A stretch of DNA of 49,663 nt from Chersky-822 sp035553055 (GCA_035553055.1 DATNEK010000007.1:1-49663), one strand, 5' to 3'. Positions 7,649-16,831 are shown, numbered from the stretch's first letter. The notes: generated by a model not told the origin, from the sequence alone. Translations and numbers: made by a program.

Positions 7649-9994
7649 TCAGCGGCTAGGGGAAATTAGCACTTCGTCCAGTGTCTCGAGGAGCAGGTCG
7701 GCGTGCTCGCGGCCGAATACGAGCGGAGGCCGGATCTTCAGCACGTTGTCGGCCGGGCCGGTCGTACCCAGCAGGATCCCTCTCTCGCGCATGCTCTCGC
7801 GCACCCAGCGCGCGTACTTTGTGGCGGGAACCCGGGTGTGGCGGTCTTCGACCAGCTCGACCCCGAGCAGCAGACCTTTCCCGCGGACGTCCCCGATCAT
7901 GCGATGCCGCTCGGCTAGTGCGACCAGGCCCTGCGTGAGGTATGTTCCGGTCTGCGCCGCCTTGGCAACCAGCCCTTCATCCTCGATTACGGCGAGCACG
8001 GTGAGCGCGGCCGCGCATGCGACTGGATTGCCGCCGAACGTGCTGAACAACTCGATCTCTTGCGGCACCGCCTCCAGCATCTCGGATCGGACTGCCAGCG
8101 CGGCGACCGGGAACCCATTGCCCATCGGCTTCCCCATCACCACCATGTCAGGCTCTATCCCTGAGGCCAGGAAGCTCCACAGGTCAGTTCCGGCTCGGCC
8201 GAACCCTGCCTGCACTTCATCGGCCACGATCAGGCTCCCCAGCGCCCGGGCGCGGCGTACCGCCTCCGAAAGGAATGTTCCCGGCGGGGCCAGGATGCCA
8301 TCAGCCGTGAACGCGGGGTCCAGGTAGATCGCGGCGAAGCCGCGATCACCAAGCGCTGCGCAGGCGTCATCGACGTGGGCGGCGTACCGCTCGGCCCATC
8401 CTTTCTCATCCCGACGGTAGAGCCCGCGGTATCCGTCTGGTGAAGGGATAGTGGCCACATGGGCAGGCCGCTCCGCCTTGCCCCACTCCTCAGGTGACAG
8501 CGCGTGGGTGGCTTCGGTCAGCCCGTGGTAAGCGCAGGCGGTCACCACCGCGCCTGCCCGTCCAGTGACCGCGCGGGCGATCCGCCAGGCGAGATCGCCC
8601 GCCTCACTGCCGGAGTTCACGACCAGGATGGAGTCGAGCCAGGGCGGCAAGGTGGCCGTCAGCCGCTCGGCCAACTCGACGATCGCCTCATGCAGGTACC
8701 GGCTGTGAGTGGCCAGCAGACGCTGCTGCTCGGCCACCGCCCGCGCGACCCGAGGGTGGCTGTGGCCTACCACTGGGACGTTGTTGTAGCAATCCAGGTA
8801 GCGCCGATCGTCTGGGTCGAACAGCCACGCACCTTCACCCCGGACCAGGTGCACCGGGTCGGAGTAGAAGAGCGGCGATCGGGGCAGCAACCGCCGTCGG
8901 CGCGCCAGCAGATCACGGGTGGGAGCCGAGCGGTAAGGCAGCCCTCGGCACGCCTCGCGGAACCGCCGACGGACCACGTCGATCCCCATCGCGTCGATGG
9001 CGTCAAGGAATTCACGCGACCCCGGATCGCCGACTGCCGCATACGCCGCGTTGTCCGGGTACATGCCAAGCCGCCATGCGCTGATCGTCACATCGGCAGC
9101 AAGCCGGGCCGCCACCAGGTCGGCGAGGATTCCGGCCTCTTCATCCTCCAGCGGCGTCACGGAGACGTAGCCGCCGATCATCGCTTCGGCTGCCCCGATA
9201 GCGTCATCGCGGTCGTCCAGCATGTCCGCGATGGCGACCGCGAGGTCACAGACCAGCGCCGTGTGAGTCATGTCCCCGAAGTCCACGATCCCGCTGACGC
9301 GCAGATCGTCGCCGAACAAGACGTTCCCCGAATTCAGGTCGCTGTGTATCACCTGGGCTCGCAGCGTAGGCAGCACCGGGGCAACCCGGATATCGAACCG
9401 GTCAAGTACCCGCTCAAGCTGAGCCCGGCGCGTTTCGCCTGGAACATGAGCGAGCAGCGGGCGCAGGAACGGTGCGTGAGTGATGTCCCACAAGATGCCG
9501 TAGTCGGCGGCGGGGTGGAAGAACCCACGCAGCGCCCGCCCCAGTCGCGCGGCGACCTGCCCGAGTGACCAGATGGCCGGCAGGGTAAGCGCGGTGCTCG
9601 GTAGCGTTCGGCCGGACAGGAACGTGAACAGCCGCACGGGGTAGATCCGGCCGTCAGGCCCGGGCACCTCAGCCCAGGAGCCCCCGGCAGGGACCGGCAA
9701 GGTACGCATCACCGGCAGGCCAGGATCCACCCGTTCAATGTGGCCCAGGGCCGCCGTCTGCATCTCCACCGCCGACAGGTCATCCGCCGGATTGGAGATC
9801 TTGAGCAGCAGACGTCGGCCGTCGGCTGTATCCACCCGGAAGTTCTGGTCCCTTTCCCCAGCAAGCGGAACCAGAGACGACCGGGCCAGCCCGAAATGGT
9901 CCCGCAGAATGCGGGCGACCGCCTCCTCGGCGAAGGTAGGCGGCATGCTCTCGAGCGGGCCGACAGGGTCGATCGGATGAAGACGCTCAGCCAT
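7649..9994 (-). CDS. Fusion of APH-type small-molecule kinase and class III PLP aminotransferase
   Basis: 781 residues. Residues 1-350 are an aminoglycoside-phosphotransferase-like kinase with catalytic H217-S-D219-x4-N224 and metal-binding D238-F-G-D241. Residues 375-781 are a class III aminotransferase-fold enzyme: SGSEA near 461-465, ADEVQAGFGR at 591-600 and the PLP lysine K622 in VMGKPMGNG. Known relatives pair a hydroxylysine or ethanolamine kinase with a phospholyase of this fold (AGPHD1 with AGXT2L2). The fusion therefore probably phosphorylates an amino-alcohol and then eliminates phosphate and ammonia, though a true transaminase is possible. There is no Shine-Dalgarno; TACCTT lies 7 nt upstream of the ATG, suggesting a leaderless mRNA. 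Confidence 0.85.
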   Translation of the reverse strand: MAERLHPIDPVGPLESMPPTFAEEAVARILRDHFGLARSSLVPLAGERDQNFRVDTADGRRLLLKISNPADDLSAVEMQTAALGHIERVDPGLPVMRTLPVPAGGSWAEVPGPDGRIYPVRLFTFLSGRTLPSTALTLPAIWSLGQVAARLGRALRGFFHPAADYGILWDITHAPFLRPLLAHVPGETRRAQLERVLDRFDIRVAPVLPTLRAQVIHSDLNSGNVLFGDDLRVSGIVDFGDMTHTALVCDLAVAIADMLDDRDDAIGAAEAMIGGYVSVTPLEDEEAGILADLVAARLAADVTISAWRLGMYPDNAAYAAVGDPGSREFLDAIDAMGIDVVRRRFREACRGLPYRSAPTRDLLARRRRLLPRSPLFYSDPVHLVRGEGAWLFDPDDRRYLDCYNNVPVVGHSHPRVARAVAEQQRLLATHSRYLHEAIVELAERLTATLPPWLDSILVVNSGSEAGDLAWRIARAVTGRAGAVVTACAYHGLTEATHALSPEEWGKAERPAHVATIPSPDGYRGLYRRDEKGWAERYAAHVDDACAALGDRGFAAIYLDPAFTADGILAPPGTFLSEAVRRARALGSLIVADEVQAGFGRAGTDLWSFLASGIEPDMVVMGKPMGNGFPVAALAVRSEMLEAVPQEIELFSTFGGNPVACAAALTVLAVIEDEGLVAKAAQTGTYLTQGLVALAERHRMIGDVRGKGLLLGVELVEDRHTRVPATKYARWVRESMRERGILLGTTGPADNVLKIRPPLVFGREHADLLLETLDEVLISPSR

Positions 9995-10094
9995 GGGTCC
10001 GAAGGTATATCGCAGGACCCGAGACTCGCCACCCGGCGCGTGGTGGCCCTAGCCTGTGTTCTCAGGCGCTCCATTCTGATCGGGAGAAATAGAA

Positions 10095-10487
10095 TTGAAG
10101 GAACAAGGAATTGTGTGTGAACTCGGCGTCGCTGACGTTGCCAGCTCAATCGCGTTCTACGAGAAACTAGGTTTCGAAACAATAGAAGTCGAGTCGGCCG
10201 GTGGATCACTCTCATGGGCTGAGCTCTCGATCCACGGATCCAGGCTGATGCTTCAGGAGATCGGCGGGCTTGCCGACCATCTACCTGGGATCGCGCGCAA
10301 GCTAGCCGAGCCGTCGCACGCCATCGTTCTTCGCGTGGGCTCGGTTAGCGATGCCGATGCTCTATATAGGCGTCTTGATGAGCTTGGCGCAGACCGCCAA
10401 ACCGGCCTTCGCAGGACACACTATGGAACGACGGAGTTCTCTATCGTCGATCCGGACGGTTACATACTGCTAATAGTGGGCTTTTAA
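10095..10487 (+). CDS. VOC-family (glyoxalase/bleomycin-resistance fold) protein
   Basis: 130 residues with one VOC domain. ELGVADVASSIAFYEKLGF at the start is the typical first beta-alpha unit, and the C-terminus ends FSIVDPDGYILLIV, the usual second metal-ligand or substrate strand. Such proteins act as dimers in isomerase, dioxygenase or antibiotic-sequestration roles; the substrate is unknown. The start is ambiguous: TTG at 10095 with GGGAG 9 nt upstream, or GTG at 10113 with AAGGA. It is convergent with the NCS1 permease gene, with only 9 bp between the stops and no terminator visible. Confidence 0.75.
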   Translation: MKEQGIVCELGVADVASSIAFYEKLGFETIEVESAGGSLSWAELSIHGSRLMLQEIGGLADHLPGIARKLAEPSHAIVLRVGSVSDADALYRRLDELGADRQTGLRRTHYGTTEFSIVDPDGYILLIVGF

Positions 10488-10496
10488 GTCGTCGCA

Positions 10497-11960
10497 TCAA
10501 GCCGCGGATGCTGCGGCGCTGATGCGTGGTGCTGCCTCCTGCAGGCGAACCGAGGACCGGCTGATCAGCAAGGCGGGCACGAAGCCGATGCCGAGCGCGG
10601 CCAGCACGCCGAGGTTGGCATACGCCCAGGCGCCGGTCTTGCCGCCGAGCCCGACCGGGCCGAGCAGGTATCCCTGCCAGGTCAGCCAGCCGGCCGAGCT
10701 GTTGGTGACCAGGCCCCAGCCGATCACGCTGGCTAGCGCGACGAGGCCGACCGGGAACCAGCGGATGTCGCCGTAGCGCCCCGTGCGGTCGTAGAGGTCG
10801 GGCTCGCTGTAGTCGGCCCGCCGCATCGCGATGTCCGCGAGCATGACCCCGCACCAACCAGCGATCGGCACCCCGAGAGTGATCAGGAACCCCTCGAACT
10901 GGACCAGGAAGTTCCCGGCCACGAATACCACGTAAATCGCGCCGCCGATCATAAGCGTGCCGTCGATGAGAGCCGCTGTCCAACGAGGTGCCCGCAGGCC
11001 GAGCGTCAGCAGGGCAAGCCCGGATGAGTAAATATCAAGCACCGATCCGGCGACGAGGCCAAGTACCGCCACCACCGCGAACGGCACCAGGAACCAAACC
11101 GGGAGCAGCACGGCGAGCGCTCCGACCGGATCGTTGCTGATAGCCCGGTTCAGCGTGGCTGACGAGCCTGCCAGCAGGAGGCCGAATACCAGCAAGATCA
11201 CTGGCGGGAGGGAAATCGCGAAGGTGGTCCACCAGGCGATCCCCGCACCCGATGACCTCCGGGGCAGGTAACGAGAGTAGTCAGCAGCCATGATCGTCCA
11301 TCCGAGCCCGAAGCTGGCCATCGTGAACACCAGTGCTCCGATGACGCTCTGCACCGGGCCGGCCCGCAGTCCCGATACCGCGGCCCAGTGAATCCGCCCG
11401 ACAACCAGCACGAGGAACATCACGGTCAGCACGGCAGTGACCACGGTGATCACCACCTGCATCCGCATGATCAGGTCAAACCCCATGACCCCGCCGAAGA
11501 TCGTCAGGACCACCACGATGACCAGGGCGATCACCTTGGTCAGCGTGCCACCGCCCCAGCCCAGATGGCCGAAGACGGTCGCTATCGCCAGCGTGGCCAA
11601 GATCACCAGCACGGTCTCCCAGCCGACATTGACCAGCCAGGCGATAGCCGTGGCCAGCTTGTTGCCGCGCACACCGAACGCGGCCCGGCTCAGCACCATC
11701 GTCGGTGCCGACCCCCGCTTCCCGGCCACCGCGATGAAACCGCACAGCACCGACGAGATCACGATTCCGGCCACGCCAACGGCAAGCCCCTGCCAGAACG
11801 AGATACCAAAGCTCAGCACGAACGACCCAAAGGACAGGCCAAGCACCGAAATGTTCGCAGCGAACCACGGCCAGAACAGGTCCCGCGGCCTGCCCTTACG
11901 ATCGGCACCGGAAATAACGTTGATCCCGTTGACCTCAATCTGCAACAGCTGGTCGGTCAC
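10497..11960 (-). CDS. NCS1-family nucleobase (purine-cytosine) permease
   Basis: 487 residues, about twelve hydrophobic helices. NGINVISGADRKGRPRDLF followed by WPWFAANISVLGLSFG is the conserved NCS1 opening. The GTG at 11960 has GGGGAGG 9 nt upstream; a longer TTG start at 11978 overlaps that Shine-Dalgarno. Family members import cytosine, purines, allantoin, hydantoins or thiamine precursors by sodium or proton symport; no catabolic neighbour points to one substrate. The histidine-phosphatase gene ends 180 bp upstream, so this gene probably has its own promoter in 11961-12140. Confidence 0.9.
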   Translation of the reverse strand: MTDQLLQIEVNGINVISGADRKGRPRDLFWPWFAANISVLGLSFGSFVLSFGISFWQGLAVGVAGIVISSVLCGFIAVAGKRGSAPTMVLSRAAFGVRGNKLATAIAWLVNVGWETVLVILATLAIATVFGHLGWGGGTLTKVIALVIVVVLTIFGGVMGFDLIMRMQVVITVVTAVLTVMFLVLVVGRIHWAAVSGLRAGPVQSVIGALVFTMASFGLGWTIMAADYSRYLPRRSSGAGIAWWTTFAISLPPVILLVFGLLLAGSSATLNRAISNDPVGALAVLLPVWFLVPFAVVAVLGLVAGSVLDIYSSGLALLTLGLRAPRWTAALIDGTLMIGGAIYVVFVAGNFLVQFEGFLITLGVPIAGWCGVMLADIAMRRADYSEPDLYDRTGRYGDIRWFPVGLVALASVIGWGLVTNSSAGWLTWQGYLLGPVGLGGKTGAWAYANLGVLAALGIGFVPALLISRSSVRLQEAAPRISAAASAA

Positions 11961-12140
11961 GATACGAATCCTCCCCAAACCCGCTTGCCAGGCTCCTGAT
12001 CGCAGTCTCCCTCCCGCAACCGGATCTGGCTAGCCCAGCCATTAACAAGCCATGGCATAAAAGGCCGCTGGCATGATGTTGAATGGCGAAGCCAATGATC
12101 GCCAGCTGCGCTTCTTCTGAAACCCGCTCTCCGGCGTGGT

Positions 12141-12761
12141 TCAGGCTTCGTCGCCGAGTTCGGCCACCTCGACCGGCTCGGGCAGCGCCCCGACGTTGTA
12201 CTCGAGCAGCCGCCACCGCCCACCGTCGCCGCGCCGGGACAGCAGGCACCAGCAGCAGTTGCCGAGGCCGCCGGTGACGCGCTCGTCCAGCCCGAGCAGC
12301 CGCGACATCCCCCAGGTCAGCGACGCCCCGTGGCCGACAACCACGACAAGCGAGCCATGCTCGGCGTCGTCGGCGATCCGCGAGAACGCGGCGTGCGTGC
12401 GCTCGGCGACAGCCTGCACCGACTCGCCGCCAGGCGGGTCCCAGGCAGCCAGGTCCTCGGGGTAGAGCTCCCTGATCTCGTCGATCGTGAGACCTTCCCA
12501 CGCGCCGCCGTGACGCTCGCGCAAGTCCTTGTCGGTCTGCACGACAAGCCCGGTAAGCTCTGCCAGGTACTCGGCGGTCGCACTGGCCCTGACCAGGTCG
12601 GACGACCAAATCTCGGCGGGACCAAGACCGGCGAGGTGCTTGGCGGCCCGCTGCGCCTGCGCCCGGCCAAGCGCGTTGAGCGGCACGTCGCGCTGACCCT
12701 GGAACCGATGCTCGGCGTTATACGTCGTCTGCCCATGCCGCCAAAGCACCAGCCGGAGCAT
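12141..12761 (-). CDS. Histidine phosphatase (phosphoglycerate-mutase-like)
   Basis: 206 residues. RLVLWRHGQTTYN at the start carries the RHG phosphohistidine loop, with RFQGQRDVPLNALGRAQA, LRERHGGAWEGL (second catalytic Arg-Glu region) and VVVVGHGASL (second His) following in family order. The ATG at 12761 puts RHG at residues 8-10, as usual; the open frame continues upstream into rsfS. In actinobacteria a gene of this type commonly follows nadD and rsfS. Substrate predictions range from sugar phosphates to mycothiol or cobalamin intermediates and are not settled by sequence. It ends the minus-strand operon. Confidence 0.9.
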   Translation of the reverse strand: MLRLVLWRHGQTTYNAEHRFQGQRDVPLNALGRAQAQRAAKHLAGLGPAEIWSSDLVRASATAEYLAELTGLVVQTDKDLRERHGGAWEGLTIDEIRELYPEDLAAWDPPGGESVQAVAERTHAAFSRIADDAEHGSLVVVVGHGASLTWGMSRLLGLDERVTGGLGNCCWCLLSRRGDGGRWRLLEYNVGALPEPVEVAELGDEA

Positions 12762-12808
12762 ACTCGCGCCTGAACTACTCCCGGCGTCGCCGCGGGCACC
12801 CGCCGCGC

Positions 12809-13207
12809 TCAGTGCCGCCCCCTCATGGCCTGGGCCGCCGCGGCGATCACGGTCTCTGGCAGCGTGATCTGCGGGCAGTCCTTCCACAGCCGCTCAAGCG
12901 CGTAGAACACCCGCTCCTCGGAGTGCTGAACGTGCACCACGATGTCCAGGTAGTCGAGCAGGATCCAGCGCCCTTCGCGCTCGCCTTCCCTGCGCACGGG
13001 CTTGGCCCCGGCCCTGGCGAGCTTCTCCTCGATCTCATCGACGATCGCGCGCACCTGTCGGTCGTTCGGCGCGGAACACAGCAAGAACGCGTCGGTGATG
13101 ACCAGTTGCTCGCTGACGTCATAGGCAATGATGTCGGTGGCCAGCTTGTCGGACGCGGCGGTGGCCGCGATCCTGACGAGCTCGACGGCCCGATCGGTGG
13201 CAGTCAA
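12809..13207 (-). CDS. rsfS: Ribosome silencing factor RsfS
   Basis: 132 residues of the RsfS/YbeB/Iojap family, which binds L14 of the 50S subunit and blocks subunit joining during starvation. Family hallmarks seen: SDKLATDIIAYDVSEQLVITDAF, NDRQVRAIVDEIEEKL, RWILLDYLDIVVHVQ and ERVFYALERLW. The proposed start is TTG at 13207, about 11 nt after AAGGAGGG; it gives the usual N-terminus (TATDRAVELV). The upstream continuation of the frame encodes no family-like sequence. It lies in the nadD-rsfS-phosphatase order typical of actinobacteria, but two ABC transporter genes intervene between nadD and rsfS. Confidence 0.92.
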   Translation of the reverse strand: MTATDRAVELVRIAATAASDKLATDIIAYDVSEQLVITDAFLLCSAPNDRQVRAIVDEIEEKLARAGAKPVRREGEREGRWILLDYLDIVVHVQHSEERVFYALERLWKDCPQITLPETVIAAAAQAMRGRH

Positions 13208-13269
13208 AAGCTGCGTACCCTCCTTGACTTCACTTTCAGCGTATCCCGCGACGGTGAGCATGCCGTACG

Positions 13270-13965
13270 TCAGCCACCGCGCCGGGCGGCGACCAGAGCG
13301 GAAATGCCCCACGCCACCACGAGCAGGGTAGCTGCCGCGATGACCGGCAGCCCGGCAGGCCACGAGCCCGACGCCGGGCCGTAGCCGGTGCGCACCGCCG
13401 CGTTCGCCGGCGAGACACTCCAGACCAGCCCGAGCACCACAGCAGCCGTGCTCGTCAGCATGCTGGCCGCCGGCCGCGTGATAATCGGCGGGTTACACAG
13501 CGCGCCGATGGCCGAGCCGACGAGCAGGCAGATCAGCGCGGCGCCGACACCACGGCCGAGATCGCTGAACGTGGGACCGAGCAGAACGGCGTTGGTAAGC
13601 CGGTCCCGGTCTACCCCTGCGGTGATCAATTCCCAGCAAATGCCGATTATTCCGAAAATTATTCCCAGGCTAAGCGCCGCACCCAGAGCCGACAGCTGTG
13701 CACGGCGCGGTCCCCCAGCCGCCGCCACAACCGACCTTGCCGCTCCAGACTCAGCCGTCAGCACGGACCTGGTCAGCCAGGCCACGGTGGGAACGAGCAT
13801 CAGGGCGCCCCAGCTCAGGCCTTGAGCAAGCGCCGCGCCGTGGGGCGTCGCCCGTCCCCCGACGCCGCCAAGACCGATTACGCCTATGACGTAGATCACA
13901 GCGCCCGGTATCCACCGGTGCGATCGCAGCAGCAACGACACGTGGTATCTGATCAGCGCGGTCAC
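13270..13965 (-). CDS. Putative ABC transporter membrane subunit
   Basis: 231 residues with about six hydrophobic segments (near 18-37, 50-65, 90-115, 135-155, 165-185, 205-225) and little else. Its ATG overlaps the TGA of the upstream ABC ATPase gene (ATGA), so the two are translationally coupled and likely form one exporter. It resembles no named permease; it has the size of reduced ABC-2 permeases. It stands between nadD and rsfS, an unusual place for a transporter. Confidence 0.65.
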   Translation of the reverse strand: MTALIRYHVSLLLRSHRWIPGAVIYVIGVIGLGGVGGRATPHGAALAQGLSWGALMLVPTVAWLTRSVLTAESGAARSVVAAAGGPRRAQLSALGAALSLGIIFGIIGICWELITAGVDRDRLTNAVLLGPTFSDLGRGVGAALICLLVGSAIGALCNPPIITRPAASMLTSTAAVVLGLVWSVSPANAAVRTGYGPASGSWPAGLPVIAAATLLVVAWGISALVAARRGG

Positions 13966-14816
13966 TGCTGTCCTCCGTTGGCCGGCTCGGGCCTGACATT
14001 GCGGATATGTACATCATCGCCGACCGCGAGCAATTGACGCAGCACCAAGTCCGAGGCGGGTCGCGGCACCCGCACAAATGCCCGATCACCTTCCCAGCGC
14101 ACCGACATGACGTCAGGTAGCCCGTCGAGCACGGCAGGCACGCAACCGGTCACCTCGATCACGACGACCTCGCCGCCCTGCTCGACCGGTGAGGGACGGA
14201 GCCCGTCGCTGACCCTGACCGCTTCCCCGCCCGCGATTCGCCAGCGCTCGGCGCCGCGATGCTCAAGGCGCCGAGGGTCATGGTCGACGAACACCACACT
14301 GCCGCCATCAGCGACCCGCTCGGCCACCGCGTCGTCGAGCGCTGTTCTGGCCTCCACATCAAGACCGGTCCACGCCTCGTCGAGCACCAGCAGCCCGGAC
14401 CCAGGCAGCAGCGCCTGCGCCACAGCGACCTTCTGGCACATGCCCTTCGACATGGTGCGCAACGGGATGTCGGCGAACTCAAGCCCGCCAAGCCGGTCAA
14501 GGCACCCATCCGCGCGCTCTTCGAGCGTCTCGCCAGCCAACCCGTGCACCCGCCCGAGGTGCAGGAGGTAGTCACGAGCCGAGAACGGCAGCGCGGGCGG
14601 GAACCGCTCGGGAACGTACCCTGTGACCGGCCGGCCGGTGACCGTGCCCTTGGTCGGCGTGGACACCCCAGCGATCACCCGCAACAGCGTCGACTTGCCC
14701 GTCCCGTTCCTGCCTTCGAGCCGCACCAGCCGGCCAGGCTCGATCTCAAGGCTGACGTCGCGTACCACCCACGGTTGCCTGAACCCATACCGCTTGCCAA
14801 CTCCGTCGAGCCGCAA
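13962..14816 (-). CDS. ABC transporter ATP-binding protein
   Basis: 284 residues. Walker A is GRNGTGKST (about 35-43), the signature is degenerate (TMSKGMCQK in place of LSGGQ), Walker B with catalytic Glu is LLVLDEAW, and the switch His is in VDHD. About 60-80 residues after the nucleotide-binding domain have no assigned domain. The start is TTG with GGGGAGG 5 nt upstream. It lies 14 nt after nadD and overlaps the membrane-subunit gene by 4 nt, so it is part of the paaK-nadD operon. The substrate is unknown. Confidence 0.88.
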   Translation of the reverse strand: MRLDGVGKRYGFRQPWVVRDVSLEIEPGRLVRLEGRNGTGKSTLLRVIAGVSTPTKGTVTGRPVTGYVPERFPPALPFSARDYLLHLGRVHGLAGETLEERADGCLDRLGGLEFADIPLRTMSKGMCQKVAVAQALLPGSGLLVLDEAWTGLDVEARTALDDAVAERVADGGSVVFVDHDPRRLEHRGAERWRIAGGEAVRVSDGLRPSPVEQGGEVVVIEVTGCVPAVLDGLPDVMSVRWEGDRAFVRVPRPASDLVLRQLLAVGDDVHIRNVRPEPANGGQQ

Positions 14817-14830
14817 ACGCGCCTCCCCAG

Positions 14831-15421
14831 CTAGTCCCGGTACAAGCCTCGCTTCGAAATGTAGCTGATCACATTGTCGGGCACGAGATACCTGATCGGC
14901 AGCCCGGCGCGGACGCGTTCACGGCAAATGGACGACGAAATATCGAGCGTCGGCATCTCCATCAAGCTGAACTGCTCGCTGCCGAGACTGTGCTCGGCAA
15001 GCTGATGCCCACGCCTGGTAAGCCCGATGAAATGAACGAGGGAAAGCACCACCTCTGGTGACTGCCACGTTCGCAGGCCGCTCAGCGCATCGGCGCCGAT
15101 GATGAAAAAGAACTCAGCGTCAGGCCTGCGCTGAGCCCGCAGTTCACGCAGCGTGTCGACCGTATAAGTGTCACCAGGCCGGTCGATCTCGATGCGGCTC
15201 ACCGAGAACAGCGGATTGGCCGCGGTCGCGATCACCGTCATCAGGTACCGGTCCTCGGCAGCCGCCAGCGGCCGGTCGGCCTTCTGCCACGGCTGACCGG
15301 CGGGCACGAAGATCACCTCGTCGAGTTCGAACGCGCTCCCGGCCTCGTTCGCCGCCGCCAGGTGACCGTAGTGGATCGGATCGAACGTTCCGCCCATCAC
15401 GCCAATCCGTGCTCCACGCAT
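14831..15421 (-). CDS. nadD: Nicotinate-nucleotide adenylyltransferase NadD
   Basis: 196 residues. It transfers AMP from ATP to nicotinate mononucleotide, the penultimate step of NAD synthesis. Nucleotidyltransferase motifs are clear: GVMGGTFDPIHYGH (residues 7-20, with the HxGH-type ATP site) and DISSSICRERVRAGLPIRYLVP at the C-terminus (ISxSxxR). FFFIIGADAL is the usual central strand. It starts 11 nt after the paaK stop and is followed by the ABC pair and rsfS. Confidence 0.95.
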   Translation of the reverse strand: MRGARIGVMGGTFDPIHYGHLAAANEAGSAFELDEVIFVPAGQPWQKADRPLAAAEDRYLMTVIATAANPLFSVSRIEIDRPGDTYTVDTLRELRAQRRPDAEFFFIIGADALSGLRTWQSPEVVLSLVHFIGLTRRGHQLAEHSLGSEQFSLMEMPTLDISSSICRERVRAGLPIRYLVPDNVISYISKRGLYRD

Positions 15422-15432
15422 AGCTGCCGACC

Positions 15433-16806
15433 TTAGCTCGCGCCCAGGCCGGGTACCGGCGGCTCCCCGCCTGACCAGCGCCTTACCCGCACCGCCTTGC
15501 CCACCTCGGTCCTCGGCACCGACCCGGTAGGCAGTATCGCTACCGCGATCCGCAGCCCGAGAGCCTCGCGCAGCTTTTCCTCGAGCACCGCGCGGGTCGA
15601 GTACTCAGAAGGCGCCGAGTCGCCCGGGCCGTTCGTTCGAAATTCACAACACGCGATCAAGTCGCGCCGACCTTCCCTTTCGTCGATGACCAGCAGGTAA
15701 TCAGGCGCCACCGCGGGCTCGGCTAGCAGCACGCGCTCGATCTCGCTCGGATAGACGTTCACCCCCCTGATCACCAGCATGTCGTCCTTGCGGCCGGTCA
15801 CCTTGGACATCTTGACCAGCGTCCGGCCGCACTCACAAATGCCGTGCCGCAGCGCCGCGATGTCACCGGTGCGGTACCGGAGCAGCGGCATGGCCTCTTT
15901 GGTCAGGGTGGAGAAGGCAAGCTCTCCGGCAACGCCATCGCCGGTCGGCTCGCCCGTTACCTGATCGAGCGTTTCGACCAGGAAGTGGTCCTCGTTGACG
16001 TGCAGGCCGTCGGCGGCTACGACGCACTCACTGGCTACGCCAGGGCCGATCACCTCGGACAGGCCATAGATGTCGAGCGAGCGGATGCCGAGCAGGTCAT
16101 CGATACGCGTCCGCATCTGCTCCGACCACGGCTCGGCGCCGAACACGCCGACCTTGAGCGACAACCCGGTCTGCTTGGTCAGGCCGGCCTCGGCCAGCGC
16201 CTCGCCGAGCCTGATCGCGTACGACGGCGTGCAGGTCAGCACGTCGGGCTTGAGGTCAGCGATCAGCGTTACCTGCCTGGCGGTCATGCCGCCGGAAACA
16301 GGAACGACCGTCGCGCCAAGCTCGATCGCCCCCTGGTGAATGCCGACTCCGCCGGTGAACAAGCCATACCCGTACGCGTTGTGCACGATGCTGCCTGGTC
16401 CGGCGCCGGCTGCCGCGAGCGCTCGCGCGCACATACGGGCCCACAGCGCGATGTCACCGCGCGAGTAGGAGACCAGGGTCGGGCGGCCGCCGGTGCCGCT
16501 CGACCCGTGCACCGCCACGACCTGGTCGCGCGGCACCGCCAGCAGGCCGAACGGGTAGTTCTCCCACAGATCCCGCTTGGAGGTCGTCGGCAATTTCGCG
16601 AGGGTGTCCAGGCTCACCTGCGAACCCGAGGTGACACCTGCCTGCGCCAGCCTAGCTGCCTGCGGCCCGCCAGCCGCGATCAGCCGATCGATCAGGCCAC
16701 GGAGCCGTTCACCTTGGAGTTCAGCGCGCTGCTCAGGCGGCATCGATTCGGCGGCAGGCTCGAACATGGCGGGAATCGCTCCCCCGGCGAAACTAATCTC
16801 AACCAT
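15433..16806 (-). CDS. paaK: Phenylacetate-CoA ligase-like enzyme
   Basis: 457 residues of the ANL superfamily, PaaK branch, which joins phenylacetate or a related aryl acid to CoA through an acyl-adenylate. Seen: the ATP-binding loop VHGSSGTGGRPT, YGYGLFTGG, LTCTPSYAIRL, DIYGLSEVIGPGVASEC, LLRYRTGDIAALR and the C-terminal hinge GRKDDMLVIRGVNVYPSEIE. The ATG at 16806 has AAGGAAGG 9 nt upstream. It heads an operon that runs into nadD, which is odd for a catabolic gene. No paaABCDE ring-epoxidase genes lie in this window, though a PaaI-like thioesterase gene is at 20611-21024. Confidence 0.9.
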   Translation of the reverse strand: MVEISFAGGAIPAMFEPAAESMPPEQRAELQGERLRGLIDRLIAAGGPQAARLAQAGVTSGSQVSLDTLAKLPTTSKRDLWENYPFGLLAVPRDQVVAVHGSSGTGGRPTLVSYSRGDIALWARMCARALAAAGAGPGSIVHNAYGYGLFTGGVGIHQGAIELGATVVPVSGGMTARQVTLIADLKPDVLTCTPSYAIRLGEALAEAGLTKQTGLSLKVGVFGAEPWSEQMRTRIDDLLGIRSLDIYGLSEVIGPGVASECVVAADGLHVNEDHFLVETLDQVTGEPTGDGVAGELAFSTLTKEAMPLLRYRTGDIAALRHGICECGRTLVKMSKVTGRKDDMLVIRGVNVYPSEIERVLLAEPAVAPDYLLVIDEREGRRDLIACCEFRTNGPGDSAPSEYSTRAVLEEKLREALGLRIAVAILPTGSVPRTEVGKAVRVRRWSGGEPPVPGLGAS

Positions 16807-16831
16807 GGCGGCCAGCCTTCCTTATCGCGCA

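Noticed and set aside
8504..9568. 354-codon plus-strand frame inside the kinase-aminotransferase gene
   Set aside because: Antisense to clear catalytic motifs; composition (Arg, Gln, His) is typical of a shadow frame.
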